A stretch of DNA of 46,045 nucleotides, taken from positions 1 to 46,045 of the forward strand of contig PCCE01000062.1 of the NCBI GenBank assembly GCA_002731575.1. Reading direction: 5' to 3'. This stretch comes from Gammaproteobacteria bacterium. Lineage in GTDB: Bacteria; Pseudomonadota; Gammaproteobacteria; Pseudomonadales; Azotimanducaceae. Below the pieces are notes generated by a model. It worked only from the letters and a program-made list of their open reading frames with translations, was not told the origin of the DNA and ran no database searches. Shown here in pieces: positions 7,973 to 16,593 of the stretch. Position 1 is the first letter of the stretch. The number at the start of each line of letters is the position of its first letter. A program made the position numbers and the translations under genes.

Positions 7973-9163
7973 TTAGCCCTTTATGTATACATCGGGCAGC
8001 AGATAGGTGCGCTGCAACTGCCCCTGATGAGGTGTTGGTGCGAAGGTCTCATCCATCTGCAGATCATCGCCCCTAGCAGAGACTTCGTAATAAATCACCG
8101 ACTCCAGCAATGTCAGCAGCAGCTGCAGGCGGTGGTAGGTTAAGACACGAAAATTCTCAGGATTGAAGCTATCGCGCACTGACCGATGGGTGGCAATCAC
8201 ATCCTGCATGGACAAATAAGAATCGACTAGGCCCATCAGGGCTTTTCTCGACCGCAGGTTGGTTTTCGTCGTCAGCAGCGGCGTGGCCGATTCCTTGAAC
8301 AAGGAGCTCTTGGTTTTCAACGCCACAAAGTTCACCGCTCGCCCGGACAGCGGCAGTTTCACCACCGCACAACCTGCATGTAGGAACAAATCTAAGTCCG
8401 TTTCTGATGACCCAAGCACTCCCACCGGCACAAGCTTGTAGAGAATTTTGCCGTAGCGGGTATCAATGCGCTCTAGCATGTCGGCAACCGAGTGATCTGT
8501 ATCTCGATAGCGCACCGGTATGTCCCGGTTGTGCACCAGCAGCGTATACTCGGCGCTGCGGTCCGAGAGGATCATTTCAGTTTCTGCCAAGCCAATGCTG
8601 TAATCGTCGAGAAATAACATGCCGCGGTTATTGGTGGCCTCGAGCACCGTTTGCACAGTCTGAAACACCTCGCGAGCATCGCTGACAAAACCCGGCACCT
8701 GATCTGACCAGACATGGGTAAAAAGCGGGAAATAAGCCTTCCGATCAATCTCGCTGGCGATAATCTCACAGACCTTAAAGCTCGATCCGGATAGGTCATC
8801 GGACTTCGGTAAGTACTCGATCTTTTGCGCGAAACGCTTCTTCAATTCATAGACATGCACAATCAGTCGCGTTTCTTCGCCGACCCGCGCGCTACCCATT
8901 TTCAGCAGTCGGTCAGCAAGATTGCGCGCCAAATCCACATCGTAAAGGTTGCGCGATAAGCGCTTGTGGGTGGCATGCAGGCTAATGTTTTCATCCAAAC
9001 CCTTGGCAATTTCTGTGAGGTTTACCGAACGTGCTTTGCTGATGCCCGCCAGCATGCTCTGCACGAATTTACGCTCCACCTTACCCATGGGCGCGCCAAG
9101 GGCATCGGCGCAGAGTTCATGCGCAAAGTCCTGCAAACATGGGGGGATATCCGCCACAGGCAT
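7973..9163 (-). CDS. IS4-type transposase relative lacking catalytic residues (possibly domesticated)
   Basis: This 396-aa protein aligns by eye along its whole length with IS4-group DDE transposases. The N-terminal helical domain is clear (SVNLTEIAKGL, HATHKRLSRNL), then the strand that normally holds the first Asp (typically IIDLSD-K), the DRG-like strand and the C-terminal RW-x-x-E helix. The first Asp position is His103 (LIVHVYELKKRF). The second region is LFLDDYS (184-190), keeping one Asp but not DRG. The helix that should hold the catalytic Glu reads YLSMQDVIATHR (316-327), without Glu. The reading frame is intact, with no stops. I saw no flanking inverted repeats. ATG 9163 has AGGA 8 bp upstream; a GTG at 9235 would add a Cys/Arg-rich stretch that looks non-coding. 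It lies in an apparent operon with the 210-aa gene and a crotonase. Confidence 0.7.
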   Translation of the reverse strand: MPVADIPPCLQDFAHELCADALGAPMGKVERKFVQSMLAGISKARSVNLTEIAKGLDENISLHATHKRLSRNLYDVDLARNLADRLLKMGSARVGEETRLIVHVYELKKRFAQKIEYLPKSDDLSGSSFKVCEIIASEIDRKAYFPLFTHVWSDQVPGFVSDAREVFQTVQTVLEATNNRGMLFLDDYSIGLAETEMILSDRSAEYTLLVHNRDIPVRYRDTDHSVADMLERIDTRYGKILYKLVPVGVLGSSETDLDLFLHAGCAVVKLPLSGRAVNFVALKTKSSLFKESATPLLTTKTNLRSRKALMGLVDSYLSMQDVIATHRSVRDSFNPENFRVLTYHRLQLLLTLLESVIYYEVSARGDDLQMDETFAPTPHQGQLQRTYLLPDVYIKG

Positions 9164-9241
9164 ATCAGTTGTCCTGCACCTTCGGACATTTGGTACTCGG
9201 CCACAGAAGGGTTTGACACAGGGCCGAAAAACCACCCATAA

Positions 9242-9874
9242 CTAAGCTGCGCCAAGACCGCACAAAGCAACAAAATCAGCCTTCTGCTGATCGGACATTT
9301 GGCTAAAAAGTGGTACCCCCAAATCGGTTTTAGGCAGCTCTGCAAATTCTACGGAAGCACTTTGCAGACTGGCAGCAATGTTATGCAGACCGCCTCCAGT
9401 TTCCGCGCCGTGGCTTAGCGCAACAATAATTGGCTGCGGCCAAACCGGTGAGGGCACCCCACCCATCTCTGGTTTATAGCCAAGGTGGGCCTCCATATCT
9501 GCGGCCAACTGGGCCTCATCTAGCCCCCGCTGCTTTTGTCCGGCGCTGCCATAAAGGGTGGCGGATTGATTACAAAGAAAGGCCCAGCGGAATTTTGCAT
9601 GGAAACCGGCAATGTTTAAGCAGGCATCAGGCACTCCATCGCCGCCGGACACAACGCCGTTGTGCACCATAAAGTAATAGCCGGAAACTGGCCTATCAGC
9701 ACTGACCAGCCGCTCGGGTGCATGAGTATAGGTTTCGCTGAAGGCCCATGATAAGTCCTCGGGCATACCCGCTGACTCAAGAATTTTCACCCCATATTCG
9801 GCGCAGGTCTCGCACCACGCCTGTGAGCCGAACTCGCCAACTGCGTCTAAGCTACTTACATCGATGTCGAACAT
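9242..9874 (-). CDS. Unrecognised 210-aa protein
   Basis: I do not recognise this protein with confidence. It is 210 aa, acidic and soluble-looking, with no signal peptide or membrane segment. A segment around 44-80 (SWAFSETYTHAPERL ... YYFMVHNGVV) weakly recalls SCP2-like lipid-binding proteins often found near acyl-CoA enzymes. Two Cys (21, 24) sit in ETCAEYG-like context near the N-terminus. A GGGAGG-type ribosome-binding site (complement of CCTCCC just above 9874) supports the ATG. It is first in a leftward set followed by the transposase relative and a crotonase, and has an outward-pointing GGGTGAA element 77 bp upstream. That upstream element ties it to the rest of the island. Confidence 0.7.
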   Translation of the reverse strand: MFDIDVSSLDAVGEFGSQAWCETCAEYGVKILESAGMPEDLSWAFSETYTHAPERLVSADRPVSGYYFMVHNGVVSGGDGVPDACLNIAGFHAKFRWAFLCNQSATLYGSAGQKQRGLDEAQLAADMEAHLGYKPEMGGVPSPVWPQPIIVALSHGAETGGGLHNIAASLQSASVEFAELPKTDLGVPLFSQMSDQQKADFVALCGLGAA

Positions 9875-9950
9875 AATTGCCTCCCTTCGGCCGCATACTC
9901 ACCCGCAGTGGACGCGGATTCAAGATTTGTACACCCATGATGTTCGCGAT

Positions 9951-9965
9951 AGTTCACCCATTTTT
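9951..9965 (-). promoter_or_regulatory. Island element, core GGGTGAA, upstream of the 210-aa gene
   Basis: On the minus strand this reads AAAAATGGGTGAACT. It points at the 210-aa gene, 77 bp before its start. A second copy on the plus strand at 10024 faces the other way, toward the ADP-ribosylglycohydrolase-like gene, so each divergent gene has its own copy. Confidence 0.45.
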
Positions 9966-10009
9966 CCCCAAGGCTAAGCAAAAATGCTCTAAACAATTCT
10001 CATGACGGC

Positions 10010-10028
10010 AGTGCTTCGGGCACTTTTT
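10010..10028 (+). terminator. Small hairpin with T-run in a gene leader
   Basis: AGTGC (10010-10014) and GCACT (10020-10024) can pair around TTCGG and are followed by TTTTT. The form is that of a weak intrinsic terminator, but it lies in the leader of the rightward ADP-ribosylglycohydrolase-like gene, about 95 bp before its ATG. It would act as an attenuator if the promoter lies upstream. The T-run is also part of the GGGTGAA element, so it may be coincidental. Confidence 0.2.
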
Positions 10029-10036
10029 GGGTGAAG
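10024..10036 (+). promoter_or_regulatory. Island element, core GGGTGAA, upstream of the 539-aa ADP-ribosylglycohydrolase-like gene
   Basis: TTTTTGGGTGAAG points at the gene starting at 10123, 87 bp away. Spacing and direction match the other copies in the window. Confidence 0.45.
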
Positions 10037-10122
10037 ATAAAGCCACCGAAGTTGACCCCCTCTGCAGGCATTTTTAGTCTTGCTAGCTCACCCCTACGTT
10101 CACTAACAGCGAGTTTGGCACC

Positions 10123-11742
10123 ATGCATTCGCTAGCAAAGAAGTTAATAAAAACCGAGCTGAGGCAGCGTCGGGAGGAAGGCTGCGACGTCGATGCGATC
10201 GCTGACAGAATCGCTGCGGCGCTGGCAGACGGTGCGTCCGAGCAGATGTTTAGCGCCCTGTACGACGAGTTGATGGCGCTACCGGTTAGTGATGCATTCC
10301 CCTATGTCGAGCCGTCAGAGCTGGCTGAAATTCAGGCCCAGCGCCCAGGGGCAGACAGTCCTGCAACCTTTCAGTGGCACGATGACAAAGCCCTCGATCG
10401 AATTTATGGCGGCTGGCTTGGTCGGGCCGCAGGTTGCTGTCTCGGCAAGCCCGTTGAGGGCTGGCGGCGCGACCGTATCGAAAAATACCTAAGCGAACGC
10501 AACGCGCTACCGCTGAGCGACTACATTCCCTTTGCCGAGAACATGATCGCCGCGCGTCTGAAGCCAAGTACCCGAGGCAACATTCACTGCATGGACCGGG
10601 ACGACGACATGGACTTTCCGGTGCTGGGACTGCTGGCGCTGGAACGTAAGGGCAACGGTACCTCAGCGCGCACCATTGCCAATACTTGGGTTTCGCGTAT
10701 TCCCTTTGCACAAACCTATACCGCCGAAGGGGTCGCCTATCGCAACTTCACACTGGGCATATGGCCGCCCCAGTCGGCGATTTATCGCAACCCATTCCGC
10801 GAGTGGATTGGTGCCCAGATACGCGCCGATATTTTCGGCTACGTGATGCCCGGACGTCCGGCCAAAGCCGCAGCACTGGCCTTTGCAGATGCCAGTGTGT
10901 CTCACGACAAAAACGGCATCTATGGCGAAATGCTGGTTGCAGCCATGGTGGCTGCTGCCTTCGTCAGTGGCAGTATTGACGACATCGTTAACGCCGGCTT
11001 AGCGCAAATACCGGCACGCTGCCGCTTGGCCGAAGCAGTGCGCAACACCCAGCAGTGGTGTCGTGATGAGCTGGCTGGTGAAGCCCCAGCATGGCAACAA
11101 GTGTGGTCACAGATCGAACAGCACTACGGCCACTATCATGGCGTACACACCATCAACAACGCTGCCGTCGTGGTCATGAGCCTGTACTTTGGCGCTGAAG
11201 ATTACGAGGCAGGCATCGTCAGCAGCGTGCTAGCCGGTTGGGATACGGATTGCAATGCCGCCACCGTTGGGTCGATTTTAGGAGTGAAATTTGGCGCCAA
11301 GGCACTGCCGCAAAAGTGGACCGGGGTACTCAATGACCGTCTGCTTTCTGATGTGCGCGGCGAAGCAGACAACAAAATCTCTGACCTTGCCGCACGTACT
11401 GTTGTGGTGGCACAAGCCGTGTCGCATGAAGCCGCCCATGTGGAGCCTATTGGCCTTGCAGGCGAAGCGTCCGGCATCTGGGAACTGGAAACCGGCTGGG
11501 GCGCACAGCTGCTCAAGCTTGGTGAAGGTACGGTGTATTTGGTCGATAACGACCTTGGTCCCTTTGCGCTAAGCGCCTGCTCGTTAGAAGCGGGTGAACT
11601 GAAATTTAGCTTCGCCGTCGACAAAGGCGACTGGGACTTTACCGCAGACTTCGAAGGACGCCTGGACGGCGACACCATTGAAGGTTCCTATTATCCCGGC
11701 GTAGTGCCGGTGACAGGCCGCCGAATGTCTCACGCCGAGTAG
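10123..11742 (+). CDS. ADP-ribosylglycohydrolase-fold enzyme with extra N- and C-terminal domains
   Basis: This 539-aa protein contains an ADP-ribosylglycohydrolase (ARH/DraG) domain from about residue 90 to 430. The dinuclear metal motifs are RDDDMD (159-164, in place of TDDT) and GWDTDCNAATVG (372-383). GGWLGRAAGCCLGKP (96-110) and SHDKNGIYGEM (260-270) are family landmarks. About 85 helical N-terminal residues (QRREEGC ... EIQAQRP) are shared with the 441-aa paralogue at 26-27 kb and are not part of classical ARHs. About 100 C-terminal residues look like a small beta-barrel (GIWELETGWG ... DTIEGSYYPG). The known reaction is removal of ADP-ribose from proteins, but the setting among sugar enzymes suggests hydrolysis of another glycoside. 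It begins a rightward operon with the enolase and SDR genes. Confidence 0.85.
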   Translation: MHSLAKKLIKTELRQRREEGCDVDAIADRIAAALADGASEQMFSALYDELMALPVSDAFPYVEPSELAEIQAQRPGADSPATFQWHDDKALDRIYGGWLGRAAGCCLGKPVEGWRRDRIEKYLSERNALPLSDYIPFAENMIAARLKPSTRGNIHCMDRDDDMDFPVLGLLALERKGNGTSARTIANTWVSRIPFAQTYTAEGVAYRNFTLGIWPPQSAIYRNPFREWIGAQIRADIFGYVMPGRPAKAAALAFADASVSHDKNGIYGEMLVAAMVAAAFVSGSIDDIVNAGLAQIPARCRLAEAVRNTQQWCRDELAGEAPAWQQVWSQIEQHYGHYHGVHTINNAAVVVMSLYFGAEDYEAGIVSSVLAGWDTDCNAATVGSILGVKFGAKALPQKWTGVLNDRLLSDVRGEADNKISDLAARTVVVAQAVSHEAAHVEPIGLAGEASGIWELETGWGAQLLKLGEGTVYLVDNDLGPFALSACSLEAGELKFSFAVDKGDWDFTADFEGRLDGDTIEGSYYPGVVPVTGRRMSHAE

Positions 11743-11811
11743 CCATCACCGCCGCAGAGTCAGTATCGAAAAACTGGCTTGGTAATAAACAACGAAAAAG
11801 AGGAGTTCGCT

Positions 11812-12921
11812 GTGAAGATTAGTGACATCAAAGTGACCGTTTGGGCTTGGAATGATATTCCACCAACCCGTTATACCCTGAACGTGAAAAGCTCCGGCAC
11901 TCGTTCTACGCATATGGCACTGGTGCGCATCATTACCGACGAGGGTATCGAAGGTCAGGCCTTTCTCGGCAACGCCCTGAGTTCACTTGGCAACGACGCC
12001 CAAATGATTATTGATCGCTTCAAGCCCATGCTGGTGGGTCAGGATCCCATGGACCGAGAGCGCATATACCAGCGCATGTCTAATTGGGCCATGGGGCCAG
12101 TGCTGAGGGTAATTGGTGCTGTGGACGTAGCGCTTTGGGATCTGGCGGGCAAGGCGGCGAACATGCCCATTCATAAACTGATGGGTTCCTATCGAAGCAG
12201 TGTCCCCGCCTACGCAAGCTCGGCTGTATTTGAGCATACCGAGGAATACGCCGAAGAAGCCGTTCGCTTCAAAGAAGCGGGCTGGAGTGCTTATAAGATT
12301 CATCCGCCAGCCATTGCCGCTTGGGACATCAAAATTTGCGAGGCGGTGCGTAAAGCGGTGGGCGATGACTATCGCATCATGCTCGACTCCACTTGGTCCT
12401 ATGACTATCCCGATGCCCTGCGCGTTGGCCGGGCAGCCGAGGCACTGGACTTTTATTGGTATGAAGACCCACTGGCCTACGACGATTTGTACGGCTATGT
12501 GAAGCTCAAGCAGGACCTGCGCATCCCGATAATGGCCACAGAAATGCCGAATACGGGGCCAACTGCCTATGCACCTTGGATCCTGCAAAACGCCACAGAT
12601 TACCTGCGCGGCGATGTGGCAATTAAGGGCGGCCTCACATCTTGTCTGAAAACAGCGCATACCGCCGAAACCTTCCAAATGAATTACGAGGTCCACCACG
12701 GCGGGAACTCACTCAACAACGTGGCCAACCTGCATTTGATTATGGCCGTGAAAAACTGCGAGTACTTCGAGGTCTTGCTGCCCGACGAAGTACAAAAGCA
12801 CGGTCTAGTTAAGGATATAGAAGTCGATAAGAACGGCATGGTGCATGCCCCACAAGGGCCAGGGCTGGGCGCGGAAATCGACTTTGAACTTATCGAACAC
12901 AACAAGGTTGCCGAGCTCTAA
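11812..12921 (+). CDS. Mandelate racemase/muconate lactonizing enzyme family protein, probable sugar-acid dehydratase
   Basis: This 369-aa enolase-superfamily enzyme acts on a carboxylate by alpha-proton abstraction. Metal ligands are D192 (LDSTW), E218 (YEDP) and E244 (ATEMP). The KxK-type base motif reads K162-I-H164, and VHHGGNS (294-300) supplies the His of the opposite face, with D268 as possible dyad partner. This resembles mandelate racemase-subgroup acid-sugar dehydratases, giving a 2-keto-3-deoxy product. I chose GTG 11812 because AAGAGGAG lies 6 bp upstream and MKISDIKVTV is the usual family start; the in-frame start at 11779 adds 11 unrelated residues. The stop overlaps the next ATG (TAATG), so the SDR is translationally coupled, and it may make or use the sugar acid. 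Confidence 0.9.
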   Translation: MKISDIKVTVWAWNDIPPTRYTLNVKSSGTRSTHMALVRIITDEGIEGQAFLGNALSSLGNDAQMIIDRFKPMLVGQDPMDRERIYQRMSNWAMGPVLRVIGAVDVALWDLAGKAANMPIHKLMGSYRSSVPAYASSAVFEHTEEYAEEAVRFKEAGWSAYKIHPPAIAAWDIKICEAVRKAVGDDYRIMLDSTWSYDYPDALRVGRAAEALDFYWYEDPLAYDDLYGYVKLKQDLRIPIMATEMPNTGPTAYAPWILQNATDYLRGDVAIKGGLTSCLKTAHTAETFQMNYEVHHGGNSLNNVANLHLIMAVKNCEYFEVLLPDEVQKHGLVKDIEVDKNGMVHAPQGPGLGAEIDFELIEHNKVAEL

Positions 12922-13730
12922 TGCAGGACTTCACTGGCAAGACGGCCTTCATTACCGGCGGCGCCAGCGGCGTTGGCTTGGGTATGGCGAAGGCGTTTGC
13001 CAAGGCCGGGGCCAATGTGGTCATTGGCGACATTCAAACAGACCGGCTCACCGACGCGGCCAGCCAGTTGGCTCATATTACTGACGCCGTACTCACCCTT
13101 GAGGTAGATACCACAGATATCGGTGGCCTAGAGCAGGCTGCGCAGCAGATTGAGCGGACGTTTAGCCCCGTCAGTATTTTATGCAACAACGCGGGCATCG
13201 GCGGTGGCGGTGAGGTGCTGGCCACTCCCGACGAGCGTTGGCAGCGCGTCATGGGGGTAAATTTATGGGGGCCTCTGAACGGTGTGAAGGTGTTCTTACC
13301 GGGCATGCTGGAGCGCGGCGGAGAAGGTCATATCGTTAATACCGCTTCTTTTAGCGGTATACAGGGTCATCATTCGCAAGGTGCTTACGGCACAAGCAAA
13401 TTTGCTTCGGTGGGATTTTCCGAGTTCTTGCGTAACGATTTAGCAGCAAGCGCCATCTCGGTATCCGTACTATGTCCCCATGTGGTGGACACACCAATTT
13501 TTTATCCCGACCTAAAACCTTCTGAGACCGATGCCATTGCAGAACGGCGCGCGAGCATGCCATGGCTACAGGACATCGCGGTTTCCGCAGACACCGTTGG
13601 CGAGCAAGTGCTCGCCGCCATTCGCAGCGGCGAATTCTATATTTTTTGTGACGGCGGTGATTCCCGCTCCATGCTTGAACAGCGCTGCGCAGACATGCTG
13701 GCCGCCATGGAGCGACAGTTCCCAAGTTGA
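12921..13730 (+). CDS. Short-chain dehydrogenase/reductase
   Basis: This 269-aa classical SDR has the cofactor motif TGGASGVG (12-19), NNAGIGG (89-95) and the catalytic S143/Y156/K160 (YGTSK). D37 after the second strand (VIGDIQ) favours NAD over NADP. Its ATG overlaps the stop of the enolase gene, so the two are probably made in fixed ratio and act on consecutive intermediates. The C-terminal region (LCPHVVDTPIFY ... FYIFCDGGDSRSMLEQR) differs from the other three SDRs in the window, which are not close paralogues of it. Substrate unknown; a sugar or sugar-acid hydroxyl is the natural inference. Confidence 0.88.
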   Translation: MQDFTGKTAFITGGASGVGLGMAKAFAKAGANVVIGDIQTDRLTDAASQLAHITDAVLTLEVDTTDIGGLEQAAQQIERTFSPVSILCNNAGIGGGGEVLATPDERWQRVMGVNLWGPLNGVKVFLPGMLERGGEGHIVNTASFSGIQGHHSQGAYGTSKFASVGFSEFLRNDLAASAISVSVLCPHVVDTPIFYPDLKPSETDAIAERRASMPWLQDIAVSADTVGEQVLAAIRSGEFYIFCDGGDSRSMLEQRCADMLAAMERQFPS

Positions 13731-13813
13731 GTACCAAACTAAGCTGGGCTGGGAGCTAAGAGCTAGAAAAACAGCTGCTCCAAAATACCCAGACAAACAC
13801 AAAGAGCAAAACT

Positions 13814-14782
13814 ATGAACACCGCAACAAATAACTTCACTTGGCAGCAGCTTGCCGATATGCCGTCAGCCAAATGGGAACCTGCTAGCCTCCTAATCGAC
13901 GGACGTCTGTATGTACTGGGTGGCTACGAAAACTACATCATGTCGAGCCGACGTCTCGACGTCTTCGATCCACAAGACGGCACCTGGACCAAGCTAAACG
14001 ACCTACCCAGCGCACTATCACATGTAAATCTAGTCGCCGACGAGAGCGGGTTTTGGTTTGCCGGAGGCATGAAAGACAAGGTGCACCCGGGTAAGGACCA
14101 TATTATCTGCGAGGTTTGGCATTACGATATTGAACTGGACCGCTATACCGCCGCACCACTGCTACCAGGGCCAAGAGCTGGCGGCGGGCTGGCTCGGATT
14201 GGCGATAACCTACACTACGTTTCTGGCCTAATGGCAGACCGGGATACCGATTCACCCGACCACTGGACACTGGACATTAAGGCTTGGCGACGGGGCGAGA
14301 AGGCAGACTGGCAAACCGTGGCACCGCTGCCCTTGGCGCGCAACCAACTGTCCGTCGCTGTACTGGGCAACGAAATCTACGTGATCGGTGGCCAATTCAA
14401 TCACGACTCCCAGCAGCTGGATCAAACCAATGTAGATATTTACAACCCAGATTCCGACAGCTGGCGTGCCGGACCACCACTGCCCTACGGTCACTCCCAC
14501 TCCGAAGGCGCGACCTTTGTGCACGACGAGCAAATCTGGATGATCGGCGGCCACCATACCCCGGCGGGGGAAAAGAAAAGCTTCTGCGGTGACATCCTGA
14601 CCCTGCGCGCTAACGGCCAGTGGCAGGTGCAAAGCAAACTGCCGAAGCCCATTTCATCTCCAGCAGCGTCCATCATAGACAACCGCCTCTACGTCGCCGG
14701 AGGGTGGGATGGGCGACGTGAAAGCGAAACAGAAAAGTGGCTGTCGTCGCCAGAGGTTTGGGTCGCCAATATCAGTGCTTAA
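13814..14782 (+). CDS. Kelch-repeat beta-propeller protein
   Basis: This 322-aa protein has about six kelch repeats with recurring GGY/GGM/GGQ/GGH/GGW turns and paired W residues (LYVLGGYEN, FWFAGGMKD, IYVIGGQFN, IWMIGGHHT, LYVAGGWDG). No signal peptide is visible, so it should be cytoplasmic. Bacterial stand-alone kelch propellers of this size include sugar-acid mutarotase-like proteins such as N-acetylneuraminate epimerase, so an epimerase or mutarotase role fits its place after the enolase and SDR. That is inference. AAAGAG before the ATG is a modest ribosome-binding site; the gap to the SDR is 83 bp. Confidence 0.85.
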   Translation: MNTATNNFTWQQLADMPSAKWEPASLLIDGRLYVLGGYENYIMSSRRLDVFDPQDGTWTKLNDLPSALSHVNLVADESGFWFAGGMKDKVHPGKDHIICEVWHYDIELDRYTAAPLLPGPRAGGGLARIGDNLHYVSGLMADRDTDSPDHWTLDIKAWRRGEKADWQTVAPLPLARNQLSVAVLGNEIYVIGGQFNHDSQQLDQTNVDIYNPDSDSWRAGPPLPYGHSHSEGATFVHDEQIWMIGGHHTPAGEKKSFCGDILTLRANGQWQVQSKLPKPISSPAASIIDNRLYVAGGWDGRRESETEKWLSSPEVWVANISA

Positions 14783-14824
14783 TAGCCACAGATAACACTT
14801 AAGACCAACGCGGATATAGGCAAC

Positions 14825-15748
14825 ATGCAGCAGTCAGCACGAGGTGGCCTACTCACCGTAGCCAAGGTATTCGGGGCCTTGCTGCTTCTGCTCATACTGC
14901 TCTATGCCGCCTACTCGGTTTATGTAAGCCAGCGTTATGGTCAACACCTGCCCTTTACCAAACTGAACGTCGATGGCGTTGAACGGGAATACGCGCTATT
15001 CACTCCAAGTAGTAACAGCGCTACTCCACTACCCTTGGTCATATTACTGAACGGCGGCTCTGCTGGACGCTGGCGCTTTCCCCAGCAGCGACAGTGGCAA
15101 CAGTGGGCCAGCGAGGTTGGCTTCGTGCTCGCCATACCCTTAGGCCGGCGGCTGGCGCATAACGAAGGGGCTTGGCAGCTCGATACGCAACCTAACAGCA
15201 TGCAGGACATCGCCTACATCGACGCCATGATCGAACAAATTGGTGGCGACCAGCGTCTGGACAGCCGGCGTATCTATGCCGTTGGTTACTCTCTTGGCTC
15301 AATGTTCAGTTATGAATTGATCTGCCACATGGGTGATCGCTTCGCCGCAGTGGCCTCCTTCGCCGGAACCATGCCGGTGACTCCCAAGGCCTGTTCGCCA
15401 GCCCAGCCAGTGGCGCTTCTGCACGCCCACGGTGTGCAAGACGAAATCATCGCCTACGCAAACTCATGGGACTGGAAGCAGTGGCCTAGCGTTGGCACCA
15501 TGCAGGACATTCCGAGCCTCATAGCATTCTGGGGCGAGCGCTATCAATGCCAACAGCAAAATACAGTGAAGCAGGCTGGTGAGACTCATATTGTGCAAAG
15601 CCAGTGCGACCAGGACGTTGTTGTTGAACACTACCGCCTTGATCCTGGGACCCATGAATGGCCCGCCACCTTGGCGGGGTCACCTACCTACAAAACACTT
15701 TGGTCTTTTTTAAGTCGTCACGCCAAATCCGCCACTAGCGAAAAGTGA
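14825..15748 (+). CDS. Membrane-anchored alpha/beta-hydrolase esterase (LpqC/PHB depolymerase-like)
   Basis: This 307-aa protein begins with a single hydrophobic helix (about 10-33), probably an uncleaved signal anchor with the enzyme facing the periplasm. The catalytic domain has the nucleophile elbow GYSLGSM (154-160, S156), a preceding YIDAMI helix start, D206 in HGVQDE and H277 in GTHEWP. The LNGGSAG segment (75-81) forms the oxyanion-hole loop. This matches the LpqC/feruloyl esterase/PHB depolymerase group, which removes ester-linked acyl groups. It ends the ADP-ribosylglycohydrolase-enolase-SDR-kelch set, and its stop lies only 2 bp from the convergent PhyH stop. An obvious role is de-esterifying the imported glycoside before uptake. 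Confidence 0.8.
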   Translation: MQQSARGGLLTVAKVFGALLLLLILLYAAYSVYVSQRYGQHLPFTKLNVDGVEREYALFTPSSNSATPLPLVILLNGGSAGRWRFPQQRQWQQWASEVGFVLAIPLGRRLAHNEGAWQLDTQPNSMQDIAYIDAMIEQIGGDQRLDSRRIYAVGYSLGSMFSYELICHMGDRFAAVASFAGTMPVTPKACSPAQPVALLHAHGVQDEIIAYANSWDWKQWPSVGTMQDIPSLIAFWGERYQCQQQNTVKQAGETHIVQSQCDQDVVVEHYRLDPGTHEWPATLAGSPTYKTLWSFLSRHAKSATSEK

Positions 15749-15750
15749 TG

Positions 15751-16575
15751 CTACCCTAGGCCTTCAAGCAGTAGCGTGCGCAGATAGGCTGGATCTTCGC
15801 TGGAGGCAAAAATTTGCTCTGGCAGCTTGCCCTTAAAGTCCTCAAACGGACGCATATAGGGGCGGCAGTGCTGACCTAACATGGTGACCCGCAGCCCCGG
15901 TGTGGTTTTACGATACGCACCGTGCCACAGCGCACCACTGAAAATGACCAGCGAGCCCTTGGGAGCCACCACCGGCACTGCCAGCGGCAACGCCTCCTCT
16001 AACTCTGGCAGGCGCTCCTTGCGGTGACTACCGGGCACGTAGGCTAGCGCGCCGTCGTCCTTGGTGTAGTCGGTGAGGGTCCAATTCATATTCGCCACAT
16101 GGGGCAGTCGCCAATTCCACGGTGCTGGCACAGCGCTTTGATCGGCATGAAAACCCGTGGTCACTGGATCTGGCCAAGTCTCCGGGGTTTGCCACTTAAC
16201 CCAGCCGTCACTCACCGACAGCAAATGACCGTCGCCTAGCAGATGATTCATCAGCGCTTTTTTTACCGGATGGGTGAGCACATCGACAAATGGCCTGCCC
16301 TCAAACAACAGGCTCGGGAAAATAATATGGCCAATTTCGCTAGGCCGACCCGGAAACTCGGTCTGGGGGTTTTCATGCAGGTTGAGGCTAGCGCCGGTAC
16401 GTTCTTCACCAACCTTTATCAGGGCATCGCGCAGCCGGTTAATCCACGCGTCGGATAACCGCAGAGTTTCTTGGCTCACCACCGTCAGCCCAACCTCGTC
16501 CAATTCTTCAATATGCCGGGCCAAACCGTATTCTGTTACGACAGCACTGATATCAACTGAGGTATCTAAAATCAT
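15751..16575 (-). CDS. Phytanoyl-CoA dioxygenase (PhyH) family protein
   Basis: This 274-aa Fe(II)/2-oxoglutarate oxygenase has a complete facial triad: H143 and D145 in GFHADQS and H218 in ALWHGAY. R229 (GLRVTML) is placed for 2-oxoglutarate. GALAYVPGSHRKER (175-188) is the conserved PhyH loop. It is the last gene of a leftward operon that starts with a GH32 enzyme, 18 bp after the second ABC exporter subunit. AGGA stands 7 bp before the ATG. Unlike the 304-aa PhyH protein at 4.8 kb it keeps the canonical HxD. It may hydroxylate the aglycone or a sugar moiety; the substrate cannot be read from sequence. Confidence 0.88.
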   Translation of the reverse strand: MILDTSVDISAVVTEYGLARHIEELDEVGLTVVSQETLRLSDAWINRLRDALIKVGEERTGASLNLHENPQTEFPGRPSEIGHIIFPSLLFEGRPFVDVLTHPVKKALMNHLLGDGHLLSVSDGWVKWQTPETWPDPVTTGFHADQSAVPAPWNWRLPHVANMNWTLTDYTKDDGALAYVPGSHRKERLPELEEALPLAVPVVAPKGSLVIFSGALWHGAYRKTTPGLRVTMLGQHCRPYMRPFEDFKGKLPEQIFASSEDPAYLRTLLLEGLG

Positions 16576-16593
16576 TTGTGGTCCTACTTACTG

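Noticed and set aside
7973-9235. An active insertion sequence
   Set aside because: The catalytic Asp and Glu positions are lost and no terminal inverted repeats or target duplications were seen around the gene.
11983-12699. A 238-codon open frame antisense to the enolase gene
   Set aside because: The enolase reading shows all metal ligands and a good ribosome-binding site; the antisense frame is a by-product of its codon use.
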